Assembly (NCBI RefSeq): GCF_029320955.1
Contig: NZ_CP119757.1
Coordinates: 186,001-250,000 of the forward strand
DNA from: Flavobacterium sp. YJ01
GTDB lineage: Bacteria; Bacteroidota; Bacteroidia; Flavobacteriales; Flavobacteriaceae
Direction of reading: 5' to 3'
DNA length: 64,000 nt
A program made the translations under genes and the position numbers. Position 1 is the stretch's first letter; each line of letters begins with the position of its first letter. The notes under the pieces were generated by a model that saw nothing but the letters and a program-made list of their open reading frames with translations, was not told the DNA's origin and searched no databases. This document shows positions 26,182-35,147 of the stretch, piece by piece.

Positions 26182-27410
26182 AACACAAGAGATTTCATTT
26201 CGGGGGTTTGGTCAACAAAATTATCCGGGGTAATACTTGGCAGAATCTTTTCTGACTTATCAAGAAGCGTAATCATAAAGCTCCTGAATAATAACATTGC
26301 AGAGGGATTGTTTTCTGTAAGCACTGCAAAAAGGCTCAAAGGGTGAAAAGGTACATCTCCAATTCCGTCCTTATTAAGGTCATAACCTTCATATTTATCC
26401 CAATAATTATTATTGAAATGGTTAAGAACTAAACTGCCATTGGTGCTTATATCAAATGTATTGGCGATAAAATTATTAAAGGAAATTTCGTTTTCCATAC
26501 AGCTTGCCTGAATTTTCATTCCCCACCCGTTATCTCTAAAAATATTTTTTGAGAGGGCTACCCGGCTGGTTCCTTCCATATAAATTCCCGAAGTATTTCT
26601 GATGAATTTGTTTCCTATGATGTAACTATCAGAAATTTCTTTTAGCAATAAACCATACGCGGCATCTCCCCAGTTTTCTGCAAAATAATTATGGAACATT
26701 TTTACATTTTTGGTAAACATGACTGCCACTCCTGCCCCATTATTTTTAAACACATTGGAGATGTACGAATCATCATTAGAAAACATAAAATGAAGTCCGT
26801 ATCGAATATTACTCTTTGAGATGTTCCTCCAAATAATAGAATTAGACACAAATTCAAAGTAAATCCCGTCCCGATGTCCTGAGACTTGGTTTCCGACAAT
26901 TTGCAGGTTTTCACTTTTCCAGCAATGAATGCCATTCCCAATACGCTGCTCTTGTTTTTGATGGGCTTTTATTGTGTTATTTTTTATAATACAGCCAATT
27001 CCTTTTTGAACATAAATACCAAAAAAATTATTCTCCAGAATATTTTCTTTTATGGTAACCCCTGTTTTGTTATATATTTTAATACCGCAGGGATCATTCA
27101 GGGAGGCATACCCTGAATTTATGACTTTAAAACCTGCAATGGTTACACTATCAGCTTTGATAGAAACCACTTCATATTTTTTTTGGCCATCGAGGATAGG
27201 AAAGCCAATTCCCTGCAGTATTATTTTTTTATCTATCACTATGTTTCCTTCTCTATAAACACCTTTGTAAACCAACACCGTATCGCCGGGATTGGCCAGT
27301 TGTATAGCTTTTTTTATGGTTTTTATGGCTCTATTTTTTCCTACTTCAATCTTTTGAGAATGAAGACAGGTAAAAAAAAATGAGAAGCAAAGACAGAGAA
27401 GTATTTTCAT
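26178..27410 (-). CDS. nosD: NosD periplasmic copper-cluster assembly protein
   Basis: The protein has 410 residues with a Sec signal (CLCFSFFFTCLHSQ). The body is a right-handed beta helix of carbohydrate-binding/hydrolase type, with repeated N-x-F/I patterns (IKENILENNFFGIYV, NGIHCWKSENLQIVGNQVSG) as in NosD. It works with the NosFY transporter on the periplasmic side to mature CuZ. It overlaps nosF and lies 36 bp after nosL. Confidence 0.93.
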   Translation of the reverse strand: MKILLCLCFSFFFTCLHSQKIEVGKNRAIKTIKKAIQLANPGDTVLVYKGVYREGNIVIDKKIILQGIGFPILDGQKKYEVVSIKADSVTIAGFKVINSGYASLNDPCGIKIYNKTGVTIKENILENNFFGIYVQKGIGCIIKNNTIKAHQKQEQRIGNGIHCWKSENLQIVGNQVSGHRDGIYFEFVSNSIIWRNISKSNIRYGLHFMFSNDDSYISNVFKNNGAGVAVMFTKNVKMFHNYFAENWGDAAYGLLLKEISDSYIIGNKFIRNTSGIYMEGTSRVALSKNIFRDNGWGMKIQASCMENEISFNNFIANTFDISTNGSLVLNHFNNNYWDKYEGYDLNKDGIGDVPFHPLSLFAVLTENNPSAMLLFRSFMITLLDKSEKILPSITPDNFVDQTPEMKSLVL

Positions 27411-27446
27411 GTTTAATTGATTGTAATTAGCATTTTCGTCCCAAAA

Positions 27447-28451
27447 TTATTTTTCTAAAATTGACGCCCATTGTATCTCTGTTCCCTTTGATTCTGCTCC
27501 AAATGCTTGTGATTGGCTTTCAGTCGAGAATGCCGCAATGTTACCATGCATCGGACTTTTTATTGTGCCGCCTGAAATAAAAAAAGCTTTTTCTGCCTGA
27601 ATTAGTTCATTTTCCTTTGTATAATCATGTACATAATAACTCTTAACCTTCATATCTGAATGTTCTTTACAATAGTTGACCATACAGGCAATATCATCAA
27701 ACTTATATGCCCGGCCTTTTTGGGTAATAATTTCTGAGCCATATTTACCGTCACTTATTCCCATTTTACAATAATCACAATTGTCTGTATTTATTTTGAT
27801 GGAAATTGGTCTATCTCCTGAACATGAAAAAAGAAAAGAAGCAATAATTAAAACGCTAAAAAATTTATTAAATCCTAAAGCTGATTTCCTCTCTTTAATT
27901 ATAGCCAGAAAAAGCAAGACACCAACTGTAATGAGCATCCATCCACCTATATCAGGTATAGAATAAGCGCCAAAATTCAGCAACTGTTTATAGCCCAGTA
28001 ATGGAGGCTGGTATGCCATACCTGGAACCCGTATGGCAGCATTCGGGTCTAAATTATGGCCATAGTCGTAATTCCACCGGTAAAAATCAATAGCAGCTAA
28101 AACTCCGAAAAGCACAAAAGAACAAAACAATATATACAAGGAATTTCGCTTAGCATAAAAAGAGCAGCTTAAAGCAATGATGCCAAACAATCCTAAAATG
28201 TAAGGCAGGATTTTAAACTCGATAAAATCTTCGGTATGAAGTGTTTTCATACCTATATAATGATTCAATCCGTTGATAATATCTACATCTCCTGCAATTT
28301 TTGTGGCATGAAGTTTTAAAACCAAACCTTCAGGATATTGTGGAGCTGTCAGTTCAATTTTCCACATGGGAACAAAAATGGACCCTATTAACAGAAAGCC
28401 ACACACAAAAAGTACTGCTCTTGAAAAAATTGAAAGTATTTTATTTTTCAT
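27447..28451 (-). CDS. nosL: NosL copper chaperone with N-terminal membrane domain
   Basis: The protein has 334 residues. Residues 1-190 contain about four membrane helices and no known domain. Then comes an internal stretch like a lipoprotein signal (FFSVLIIASFLFSCSGD), followed by a NosL domain with NCDYCKMGISDGKYGSEI and the FDDIACMVNYC segment; CxxCxM is the Cu(I)-binding motif. Classical NosL is a separate lipoprotein of about 170-190 residues, so this is either a fusion or a Bacteroidetes variant. The family delivers copper to NosZ. It is separated from nosZ by a predicted terminator. Confidence 0.88.
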   Translation of the reverse strand: MKNKILSIFSRAVLFVCGFLLIGSIFVPMWKIELTAPQYPEGLVLKLHATKIAGDVDIINGLNHYIGMKTLHTEDFIEFKILPYILGLFGIIALSCSFYAKRNSLYILFCSFVLFGVLAAIDFYRWNYDYGHNLDPNAAIRVPGMAYQPPLLGYKQLLNFGAYSIPDIGGWMLITVGVLLFLAIIKERKSALGFNKFFSVLIIASFLFSCSGDRPISIKINTDNCDYCKMGISDGKYGSEIITQKGRAYKFDDIACMVNYCKEHSDMKVKSYYVHDYTKENELIQAEKAFFISGGTIKSPMHGNIAAFSTESQSQAFGAESKGTEIQWASILEK

Positions 28452-28460
28452 GATGATTCA

Positions 28461-28495
28461 AATAAAAAGGGAACAAAGAAAACTTTGTCCCCTTC
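28461..28495 (-). terminator. Hairpin between nosZ and nosL
   Basis: On the minus strand AAGGGGACAAAG pairs with CTTTGTTCCCTT around a TTTT loop, with one G-T pair, and is followed by TTTATTT. It lies in the 56-bp gap after nosZ. It would let most transcripts end after nosZ while some continue into nosLDFY, giving more reductase than assembly factors. Confidence 0.75.
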
Positions 28496-28507
28496 ACTGG
28501 TTATTAG

Positions 28508-30481
28508 TTATTCCTTTGGTAAATTCGTACCCAAACTATACGTAATTGGCACATTACTTCCTGCAGGTGAAACTCTAACATAACCCTGCATTTCCTGATG
28601 AAGTGCACTGCAGAAATCCGTGCAATAAAATGGAAAAATTCCTTTTTTCTGAGGAACCCATTTTAGTGTAATCGTTTCTCCGGGCATGATCAGCAACTCA
28701 GCAGTATTTGCCCCTTTAATAGCAAATCCGTGAGGAACGTCCCAATCCTGTTCCAAATTGGTAACGTGGAAATAAACTTCATCCCCTACTCGTATACCTT
28801 CAATATTATCGGGAGCAAAATGCGAACGTATACAAGTCATATAAACATGTACTTTTTTTCCCTCTCGGACCACTTTGGTTTCTTTTTCACCTCTGGCAAC
28901 GTAAGGATGCAGATTATCTGCCATTTTGTAATATTTCAATTGACCGTTATTGCGTATTTTATCAGCTGGAATACCTTGCGCATAATGAGGTTCTCCAATG
29001 GTTGGATAATCCAATAAAAGCTTCATTTTATCCCCGCTAATGTCAAATAATTGTGCACTTTGCGCTAATTCCGGGCCAGTTGGTAAAAAGCGGTCTTTAG
29101 TGATTTTATTATAAACCACCATATATTTTCCAAATGGTTTCTCTGTATTGCCTCCCGGAATCATTAAATGCCCTGGAGAATAATAGGTGGCTTTTCTATC
29201 TAAAACTTTTAAATCTTTTATGCTCCATTTTACTACTTCAGAAGAAACAAACATTGTAGTATAGGCATTCCCTTTTCCGTCAAATTCGGTATGTAGTGGT
29301 CCTAAACCCGGTTTTTGAACTTCGCCATGAAGAGCGGCCTCATACTTAATCACAGGAATTCCTGCATAACTACCATCAAATTGTTTTTTGGCAATAGCAT
29401 TTTTCAGTTTCGTAAAACTAAATACAGGAATAAGGGCTGCTAGTTTTCCACTTCCAACAATATATTCACCAGTTGGATCAATATCACACCCGTGTGGAGA
29501 TTTAGGACAGGGAATCATATAACAGATATCTTTCAGTTCAGCAGCATCCAGAATCAATACTTCTTTCTTGATTTCAGATTTAGCCGTTTGGGTTTTCTCA
29601 TCCCAGGTATTATGAACATAATTTGCCGGTACACGTTTTCCTTTTCCAGCTTTAATATACTCTTCAGCTTTTTTCCAATTGACGGCCATGATAAAATCCT
29701 TATCATTTTTAGAAGCGTTTACCTCAAGCAGGGTATTGGCCTGCTCAGTGTTGTAACAGGAGAAAAAGAACCAACCGTGAGATTCTTTTTTCCCCGGATG
29801 ACTAAGATCAAAATTAACACCCGGAGTTACGATCTGAAAAGCAAGATCCAACTCTCCTTCTTTACCCACTTTTACAAAACTAAGGTGTCCTTTAAAGTTT
29901 TTCTTATATGTATTAATGGGTACATCTCCATCGTCATTATCTGCGGGAACGCTAAAACGGCTTGCCCCCACAATATACTCTGTGTTTTGCGTGATAAAAG
30001 GAGAAGAATGGTTTCCTCCACAATTTGGAAGCTCGATTATCTCAGCTGTTTTAAAAGTTTTCAGGTCAATACGTGCAATCCTTGGCGTATTATTGGCATT
30101 GGCAAAAAGCCAGCGCCCGTCAACTTCTCCATTGGTTTGAGATAAATCTAAATGATGCTGATCATCCCATGGCACATAACCATGCGAAGTATTCAACATG
30201 GCTTTTGTTTCTTCACTGTAACCATAGCCACTTTGTGGATCTTCTGAGAACACCGGCATAACCCTTAACAATCTACCGCTAGGAAGTCCATAAACACTTA
30301 CCTGACCGCTGAAACCACCAGATACAAAATTGTAGAACTCATCATACTTACCTGGAGCAACGTAAACTTTTTGCGCAGCATCTCCATCGACAGTATCGCT
30401 GGAATCCTTGGGCTTGCAGGAAACAAAGAAGGCACAGCCTAACGCAACGGCAAAAACTGATTTTAATAATTTATTTTTCAT
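28508..30481 (-). CDS. nosZ: Nitrous-oxide reductase, clade II (Sec-type)
   Basis: The protein has 657 residues. The N-terminus is a Sec/lipobox signal (FAVALGCAFFVSCKPKD) without twin arginines, as in clade II NosZ. The seven-bladed propeller supplies CuZ histidines: DDQHHLD, PKSPHGCDIDP, LHGEVQKPGLGPLHTEF, GEPHYAQG and NLHPYV. The C-terminal cupredoxin domain has the CuA ligands in FYCTDFCSALHQEMQGYV (two Cys, His, Met) plus an upstream His. It reduces N2O to N2 in the periplasm. It follows a cytochrome c gene that is its likely donor. Confidence 0.97.
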   Translation of the reverse strand: MKNKLLKSVFAVALGCAFFVSCKPKDSSDTVDGDAAQKVYVAPGKYDEFYNFVSGGFSGQVSVYGLPSGRLLRVMPVFSEDPQSGYGYSEETKAMLNTSHGYVPWDDQHHLDLSQTNGEVDGRWLFANANNTPRIARIDLKTFKTAEIIELPNCGGNHSSPFITQNTEYIVGASRFSVPADNDDGDVPINTYKKNFKGHLSFVKVGKEGELDLAFQIVTPGVNFDLSHPGKKESHGWFFFSCYNTEQANTLLEVNASKNDKDFIMAVNWKKAEEYIKAGKGKRVPANYVHNTWDEKTQTAKSEIKKEVLILDAAELKDICYMIPCPKSPHGCDIDPTGEYIVGSGKLAALIPVFSFTKLKNAIAKKQFDGSYAGIPVIKYEAALHGEVQKPGLGPLHTEFDGKGNAYTTMFVSSEVVKWSIKDLKVLDRKATYYSPGHLMIPGGNTEKPFGKYMVVYNKITKDRFLPTGPELAQSAQLFDISGDKMKLLLDYPTIGEPHYAQGIPADKIRNNGQLKYYKMADNLHPYVARGEKETKVVREGKKVHVYMTCIRSHFAPDNIEGIRVGDEVYFHVTNLEQDWDVPHGFAIKGANTAELLIMPGETITLKWVPQKKGIFPFYCTDFCSALHQEMQGYVRVSPAGSNVPITYSLGTNLPKE

Positions 30482-30516
30482 AACATTCTCATTTGAATTT
30501 GAATTTTTTATTCTGG

Positions 30517-30993
30517 TTATTTCACGCCGTCGTTCTGGCGCATGTATTCAAGAATACTTCTGGCCTCATCATCGGTCAGACCTTGATTAGGCATACGAAT
30601 CATACAGAGTTCTAATTGAGCCTGCAATTCAGGATCTTTATCAATCATAGGATCAGGATTGGTAATAAAATTCATAATCCATTGAGGAGTTCTGCGTCCT
30701 GTAACGCCTTTCCATCCAGGCCCTACCAATTTTTCATCTGTAGTTTTGTGACAGGATGTACATTTTACTTCGGCCACTTTTAATCCTTTTTCAGCCAGTG
30801 GCTGATCTAAGGAAGTACCAACTTCAACTGTAGAAAATTTTCCCAAGCCTCGTTTAGGATCGTATGATTCGGCGTCGGCTGTTTTTTCTGTAGCTGTAGG
30901 AGTTGAAAAATCCTGATCTGTATTCGATTTTTCTTTCCCACACGATACGAGCAAGAAAGAACCAAACATCGTTAATAAAAATAATCTGTTCAT
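30517..30993 (-). CDS. Cytochrome c lipoprotein leading the nos operon
   Basis: The protein has 158 residues with a lipobox (FGSFLLVSCGKE). One haem motif, CTSCHK, and the likely axial Met in RMPNQGLTDDEA mark a class I monohaem cytochrome. It is similar in place to the NosC cytochromes of clade II clusters. It passes electrons to NosZ. An FNR-type dyad lies about 60 bp upstream of its start. Confidence 0.92.
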   Translation of the reverse strand: MNRLFLLTMFGSFLLVSCGKEKSNTDQDFSTPTATEKTADAESYDPKRGLGKFSTVEVGTSLDQPLAEKGLKVAEVKCTSCHKTTDEKLVGPGWKGVTGRRTPQWIMNFITNPDPMIDKDPELQAQLELCMIRMPNQGLTDDEARSILEYMRQNDGVK

Positions 30994-31025
30994 TACTAAG
31001 GTTTTTAATTTGTTAAACTTTAGAG

Positions 31026-31099
31026 CAAAATTCCAAAACTTGTATTACATAAAGTATGATCACAATCATAACATGAAAAAAAAGATCATGATACCTTCG
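31026..31099. promoter_or_regulatory. Bidirectional FNR-type operator between the nos and copper-uptake operons
   Basis: TATGATCACAATCATA (31055-31070) has core TGATnnnnATCA. On the minus strand GAATTTTG (31033-31026) and on the plus strand TACCTTCG (31092-31099) each resemble TAnnTTTG, and each is centred exactly 33 bp from the dyad centre. One operator can thus drive both cytochrome c-nosZ and the copper-uptake genes. Confidence 0.78.
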
Positions 31100-31118
31100 T
31101 ACTTTCAAAATACAGGTA

Positions 31119-31490
31119 ATGAAATTTTGTATTTACATATTCCTTTTTGCAGTATTGTTCAGACCGCTATTTCCAATCTTGGATTACGCACTGAATTACA
31201 ATTATATTTCTGCAGAATTATGCGAAAACAGGGATACTCCTAAACTAGAGTGTAATGGCAAATGCCATTTGAAGAAAGAGCTGGCAAAAGCCTTAAAAAA
31301 TGAAACACCTTCCTCGAGTGAGAAAAAAGTTGAAATCACTGAAACTATTTTGCTATACTTTGAAAACATTCCCGTTTTTAATTTTCAAAACAACCAAAAA
31401 GTCATCTTAGAAATAAACTCACGATATAAAAATCTTTACGTTTATCTGAACACTTACTTTGTATTCCATCCCCCCATTTTCAAGTATTAA
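31119..31490 (+). CDS. Small exported cysteine protein of the copper-uptake operon
   Basis: The protein has 123 residues. A hydrophobic N-terminal segment (KFCIYIFLFAVLFRPLFPIL) is a signal or anchor. The mature part begins with ISAELCENRDTPKLECNGKC, where three cysteines spaced C-x9-C-x3-C recall a small set of Bacteroidetes proteins found beside TonB copper receptors. No known enzyme domain is visible. A metal-carrier role is inferred from the cysteines and the neighbours. Confidence 0.75.
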   Translation: MKFCIYIFLFAVLFRPLFPILDYALNYNYISAELCENRDTPKLECNGKCHLKKELAKALKNETPSSSEKKVEITETILLYFENIPVFNFQNNQKVILEINSRYKNLYVYLNTYFVFHPPIFKY

Positions 31491-31570
31491 TTTTTCGCTT
31501 ATCTAATTTCTTCTCCTTCGGATTTGCATTCGACAGAAGCCTTACATCCATAATTTAAATTAATATTCAA

Positions 31571-32422
31571 ATGAAAATTTTAAAACACATAGCCATTTTA
31601 GTGCTGTCCATTTCTCTGTTCTCATGCTCCTCAGATGATAATACCTCCACTCAGATTCCAATTGATGAAATCACCGGGCTGCAAAAAATTCAGGAAATAT
31701 CCAATGACAATCATACTATAGAGCTTTATTCTCAAAGCGGTATTTTACTCCAGGGTTACAATCATATCACACTTAGAATTAAGGACAAAAAGACGAACAG
31801 CTATATTCAGGATGCCAAAATAAACTGGACACCTCTTATGCATATGGTTACAATGAAGCATTCTTGCCCAAAATCCGAAGTAATGAAAACTTCTGGCAAA
31901 CAAACATTATATGAAGGTGACATTATCTTTCAAATGGCTCAAAATGATACTGAATACTGGGATCTTACAATTACATATACTGTAAATACCTTTTCTTACA
32001 CAGCTGCTGATACTATTAAAGTTCTGGTATCTGCAAAAAAAACTGTAAGTACTTTTACAGGTACTGATGGCATTCGTTATTTGGTTGCCTATGTCGCTCC
32101 CCAAAATCCTAAAGTAGCCACGAACGCTATTAGCGTTGGTGTTTATAAAATGCAGGATATGATGACGTTTCCTGTCGTGAATAATTTCAAAATAAAAATG
32201 GATCCAAGAATGCCCAGCATGGGTAATCACGGTTCGCCTAATAATACCGATTTAACACAATCTACAACCGATGGCTTTTACAACGGAAAACTTTCTTTGA
32301 CAATGACTGGCTATTGGAAAATTAATCTTCAACTTTTAAATGCTTCAGATAATGTACTTAAAGGAGAGCCTGTAACGACAGAAAATCCTGCAAGCAGTCT
32401 TTTCTTAGAAATCGAATTCTAA
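31571..32422 (+). CDS. Methionine/histidine-rich lipoprotein, probable copper-binding
   Basis: The protein has 283 residues with a lipobox (LSISLFSCSSDD). Two beta-sandwich-like halves each carry a Met/His cluster: TPLMHMVTMKHSCPKS near residue 95 and MDPRMPSMGNHGSPN near 215. Such clusters bind Cu(I), as in FixH- and YtkA-type domains that these halves resemble. It stands between the small cysteine protein and the OprC-like receptor, so it probably holds or passes copper at the outer membrane. Confidence 0.75.
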   Translation: MKILKHIAILVLSISLFSCSSDDNTSTQIPIDEITGLQKIQEISNDNHTIELYSQSGILLQGYNHITLRIKDKKTNSYIQDAKINWTPLMHMVTMKHSCPKSEVMKTSGKQTLYEGDIIFQMAQNDTEYWDLTITYTVNTFSYTAADTIKVLVSAKKTVSTFTGTDGIRYLVAYVAPQNPKVATNAISVGVYKMQDMMTFPVVNNFKIKMDPRMPSMGNHGSPNNTDLTQSTTDGFYNGKLSLTMTGYWKINLQLLNASDNVLKGEPVTTENPASSLFLEIEF

Positions 32423-32480
32423 ATATTGAATACTAACAAGAAAGAGATGGTTTTGACTGGCTCTTTCTTACAATTATCTT

Positions 32481-34478
32481 ATGATGAAAAATATAACCGT
32501 AGTCCTTTTAGCTATCTTTTCGACAGCTTGCTGGGCACAGGAAAAAAAGAATGATAGTCTTGCAGCTGAAAATCTCCATGAAATTATAGTTATAGGAAGA
32601 AAAACACCTTTACATCTTAAACAGCCCAAATCGTTAACGTCTGTAGAAGATTATCTGATGGGTTCTTCAAAAATGAATATGATTAAAAGAGGTGCATATG
32701 CATGGGAACCTACGATTAACAATATGTCAACCGAGCGTACTGTAATTACCATTGATGGTATGCGGATTTTTGGTGCCTGTACCGATAAAATGGATCCCGT
32801 GACTTCTTATGTCGAGATTTCAAATTTATCTGAGGCAACAGTTGCCTCAGGTCAGCAGGCCAGCTGTCATGGCGCTACGATTGGAGGTTCGATAGATCTA
32901 AAACGAAATCAATATAAACACAGAAAAAACGGCTGGAATGGCAGTTTATCTTCTGGTTATGAAAGCAATAACCAGCAAAAGATTATTGGTGCCGCTTTAG
33001 GTTATACTGACAGTACCTTTTTTGCGTATGTTGATTTTATGCATCGTGATGCCGAAAACTACAAAGCGGGAAACGAAAAAGAAATTAATTTTTCTCAATT
33101 TACCAAGTACAATATTTCGGCAAATGCTGGCTATTTTATCGATAAGAAGAATGTACTCGAAACTTCGATTATTTATGATAAAGCTGTGAATGTTGGCTAT
33201 CCGGCGCTTCCAATGGATGTTTTATTGGCAGAAGCTAAAATCATTTCATTGAGTTACAAGTACATTCCAGATTCTGCTGTTATTTCTGGTTGGGAAACAA
33301 AAGGATATTTTAATACCATGACCCATAAAATGGATGATACTAAAAGACCAGCAATTTCTATTCATATGGATATGCCGGGCTGGTCTGACACCTATGGTTT
33401 TTATTCTAAAATAAAAGGAAAACACGAAAATCATGAATTTCTAGCCGATTTGAATTCTTTTTATAATAAGGCTGTAGCCGAGATGACAATGTATCCTGTT
33501 GATCCAACTGAAAATCTGATGTTTATGTACACCTGGCCTGATGTTCGAACGCTATATAACGGATTATCATTAGAAGATATTATTACAATCTCACCCGAAA
33601 CCATTCTTAGAATCAGCATTAATCTAGGTTTTCATTCTAATACAGTAGCCAATGATTTTGGACTACAAAGCCTTCGTATTTTTTATCCTGAAATGGATGC
33701 CACAAAAAACCGATCCTTAAAAAGCCTCTCCGGAAATTATACCAAAAATACTGGTAAGTTTGAATTTGGATTTGGTTTGGCTTATGCCGAAAGAGCACCT
33801 TCTGTTTCTGAAGGCTATGGCTTTTATCTGTATAACAGCAATGATTTTTACGATTATATAGGAAATCCAAATTTAAAAAATGAAAAAGCAGTAGAAGGAA
33901 ACTTTTTTTTTGGTTATAAAAATGGCAGGCTAACGTCTAAAATTACGGCTTCGTATTTCTATATCTCAGATTATATCATCGGAAAAATTGACCCAGGCAC
34001 GCTGCCTATGACGATTGGAGCATCGGGTATAAAAATCTACGACGATATTAATTATGCTATAATTTTTAATACTGATTTTAATCTTGAATACTCCTTTTTG
34101 CAAAACTGGAATTTAAAAACACAGATCGCCTACAGTCTGGGGAAAGATGATCAGGAAAACAACCTTCCATTTATAAGTCCGCTCCGATATAATGCCGGAA
34201 TAGAGTTTAAAAAAGAAAAAATCAATGCGGGAATATTTGCCTCTGGAAATCTTGCACAAAATGACTTCGCAAAAGTATACGGGCAAACCAAAACACCCGA
34301 TTACCTGATATTTAATATCAATGCAGGTTATAGCTTTAATTGGAATCAAAGCAAAATAAAAGCGCAAACAGGTATTGAAAATATTTTTGATAAATATTAC
34401 GCTACTTTTTCAGACTGGAACAAAATACCACGAATGGGACGCAATGCTTTTATAAATCTTACTTATAGTTTTCACTAA
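32481..34478 (+). CDS. nosA: TonB-dependent outer-membrane copper receptor, OprC/NosA-like
   Basis: The protein has 665 residues with a signal ending at STACWAQ. The plug starts at about residue 30, and the barrel ends with the typical terminal aromatic NLTYSFH. Cys100 and Met104 (GACTDKMDP) form the CxxxM motif that binds copper in Pseudomonas OprC, and an HMDMPGW stretch in an outer loop may provide the other half of the site. It should import copper for NirK and NosZ maturation. The gene follows two putative copper-binding proteins and shares their FNR-type promoter. Confidence 0.88.
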   Translation: MMKNITVVLLAIFSTACWAQEKKNDSLAAENLHEIIVIGRKTPLHLKQPKSLTSVEDYLMGSSKMNMIKRGAYAWEPTINNMSTERTVITIDGMRIFGACTDKMDPVTSYVEISNLSEATVASGQQASCHGATIGGSIDLKRNQYKHRKNGWNGSLSSGYESNNQQKIIGAALGYTDSTFFAYVDFMHRDAENYKAGNEKEINFSQFTKYNISANAGYFIDKKNVLETSIIYDKAVNVGYPALPMDVLLAEAKIISLSYKYIPDSAVISGWETKGYFNTMTHKMDDTKRPAISIHMDMPGWSDTYGFYSKIKGKHENHEFLADLNSFYNKAVAEMTMYPVDPTENLMFMYTWPDVRTLYNGLSLEDIITISPETILRISINLGFHSNTVANDFGLQSLRIFYPEMDATKNRSLKSLSGNYTKNTGKFEFGFGLAYAERAPSVSEGYGFYLYNSNDFYDYIGNPNLKNEKAVEGNFFFGYKNGRLTSKITASYFYISDYIIGKIDPGTLPMTIGASGIKIYDDINYAIIFNTDFNLEYSFLQNWNLKTQIAYSLGKDDQENNLPFISPLRYNAGIEFKKEKINAGIFASGNLAQNDFAKVYGQTKTPDYLIFNINAGYSFNWNQSKIKAQTGIENIFDKYYATFSDWNKIPRMGRNAFINLTYSFH

Positions 34479-34504
34479 GATTTGAAGCAAAATTAATCCG
34501 CCTT

Positions 34505-34549
34505 TATGATTAGAATCATAAACCAAAAAAAACGTTAGCCATACTTTTA
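34505..34549 (+). promoter_or_regulatory. FNR-type operator and -7 element of the azurin-norZ unit
   Basis: TATGATTAGAATCATA (34505-34520) with core TGATnnnnATCA is followed by TACTTTTA at 34542-34549, a TAnnTTTG-like element centred 33 bp downstream. The start would be near 34554, 34 bp before the azurin ATG. Confidence 0.82.
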
Positions 34550-34587
34550 CAGTATTAAATTTCAATAACATTTAAAAACCAAAAACA

Positions 34588-35112
34588 ATGAAAAAGTCTT
34601 TCAAGATTACCCTCGTAGCAGCCTTTGCAATTTTCAGTTTATTCTCATGCGGAAAAAAAGATTCAAAAGACATAGAAACAGTTGCAACACCCACAACTGA
34701 AGAAACTTACGAAGAAAATCCGATCGAAACCCCAGTCGCTACAAATGATCTTCAGATTGAGAGCAATGATCAAATGCAATATTCTGTAACTGAATTAAGA
34801 GCTCCCGCAGGAAAAATTACCCTTACACTAAAACATGTCGGCAAGATGGAAAAAATCGCAATGGGACATAATTTAGTAATTCTAAAACCTGGAACTGATA
34901 TTTCTGATTTTGCACTTAAAGCTGTAGAGGCTAAAGACACAGATTACATACCAGCATCTGAAAAAGCAAAAGTAATTGCCCATACAAAAATAATTGGCGG
35001 CGGCGAAAGTGATGTTATCGAGTTTACAATAGACGAACCAGGAACTTACGATTTTATCTGTTCTTTCCCTGGACATGTATCGATGATGAAAGGAAAATTA
35101 ATTGTAGAATAA
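34588..35112 (+). CDS. Azurin-type cupredoxin lipoprotein
   Basis: The protein has 174 residues: a lipobox (FSLFSCGKKD), an acidic Thr/Glu-rich linker of about 30 residues, and a cupredoxin domain. The copper ligands are in MGHNLVIL (His) and FICSFPGHVSMMKG (Cys, His, Met). It is a tethered periplasmic electron carrier, suited to feed the cytochrome domain of NirK or NosZ. It lies 35 bp before norZ. Confidence 0.93.
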   Translation: MKKSFKITLVAAFAIFSLFSCGKKDSKDIETVATPTTEETYEENPIETPVATNDLQIESNDQMQYSVTELRAPAGKITLTLKHVGKMEKIAMGHNLVILKPGTDISDFALKAVEAKDTDYIPASEKAKVIAHTKIIGGGESDVIEFTIDEPGTYDFICSFPGHVSMMKGKLIVE

Positions 35113-35147
35113 AGCATTTTTTTAATAAAAAAACTAAAATCATTATA

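Noticed and set aside
29492..30145. Long open frame of 217 codons antisense to nosZ
   Set aside because: It lies fully inside nosZ on the opposite strand and shows no domain or start signal; the nosZ frame has all copper ligands.
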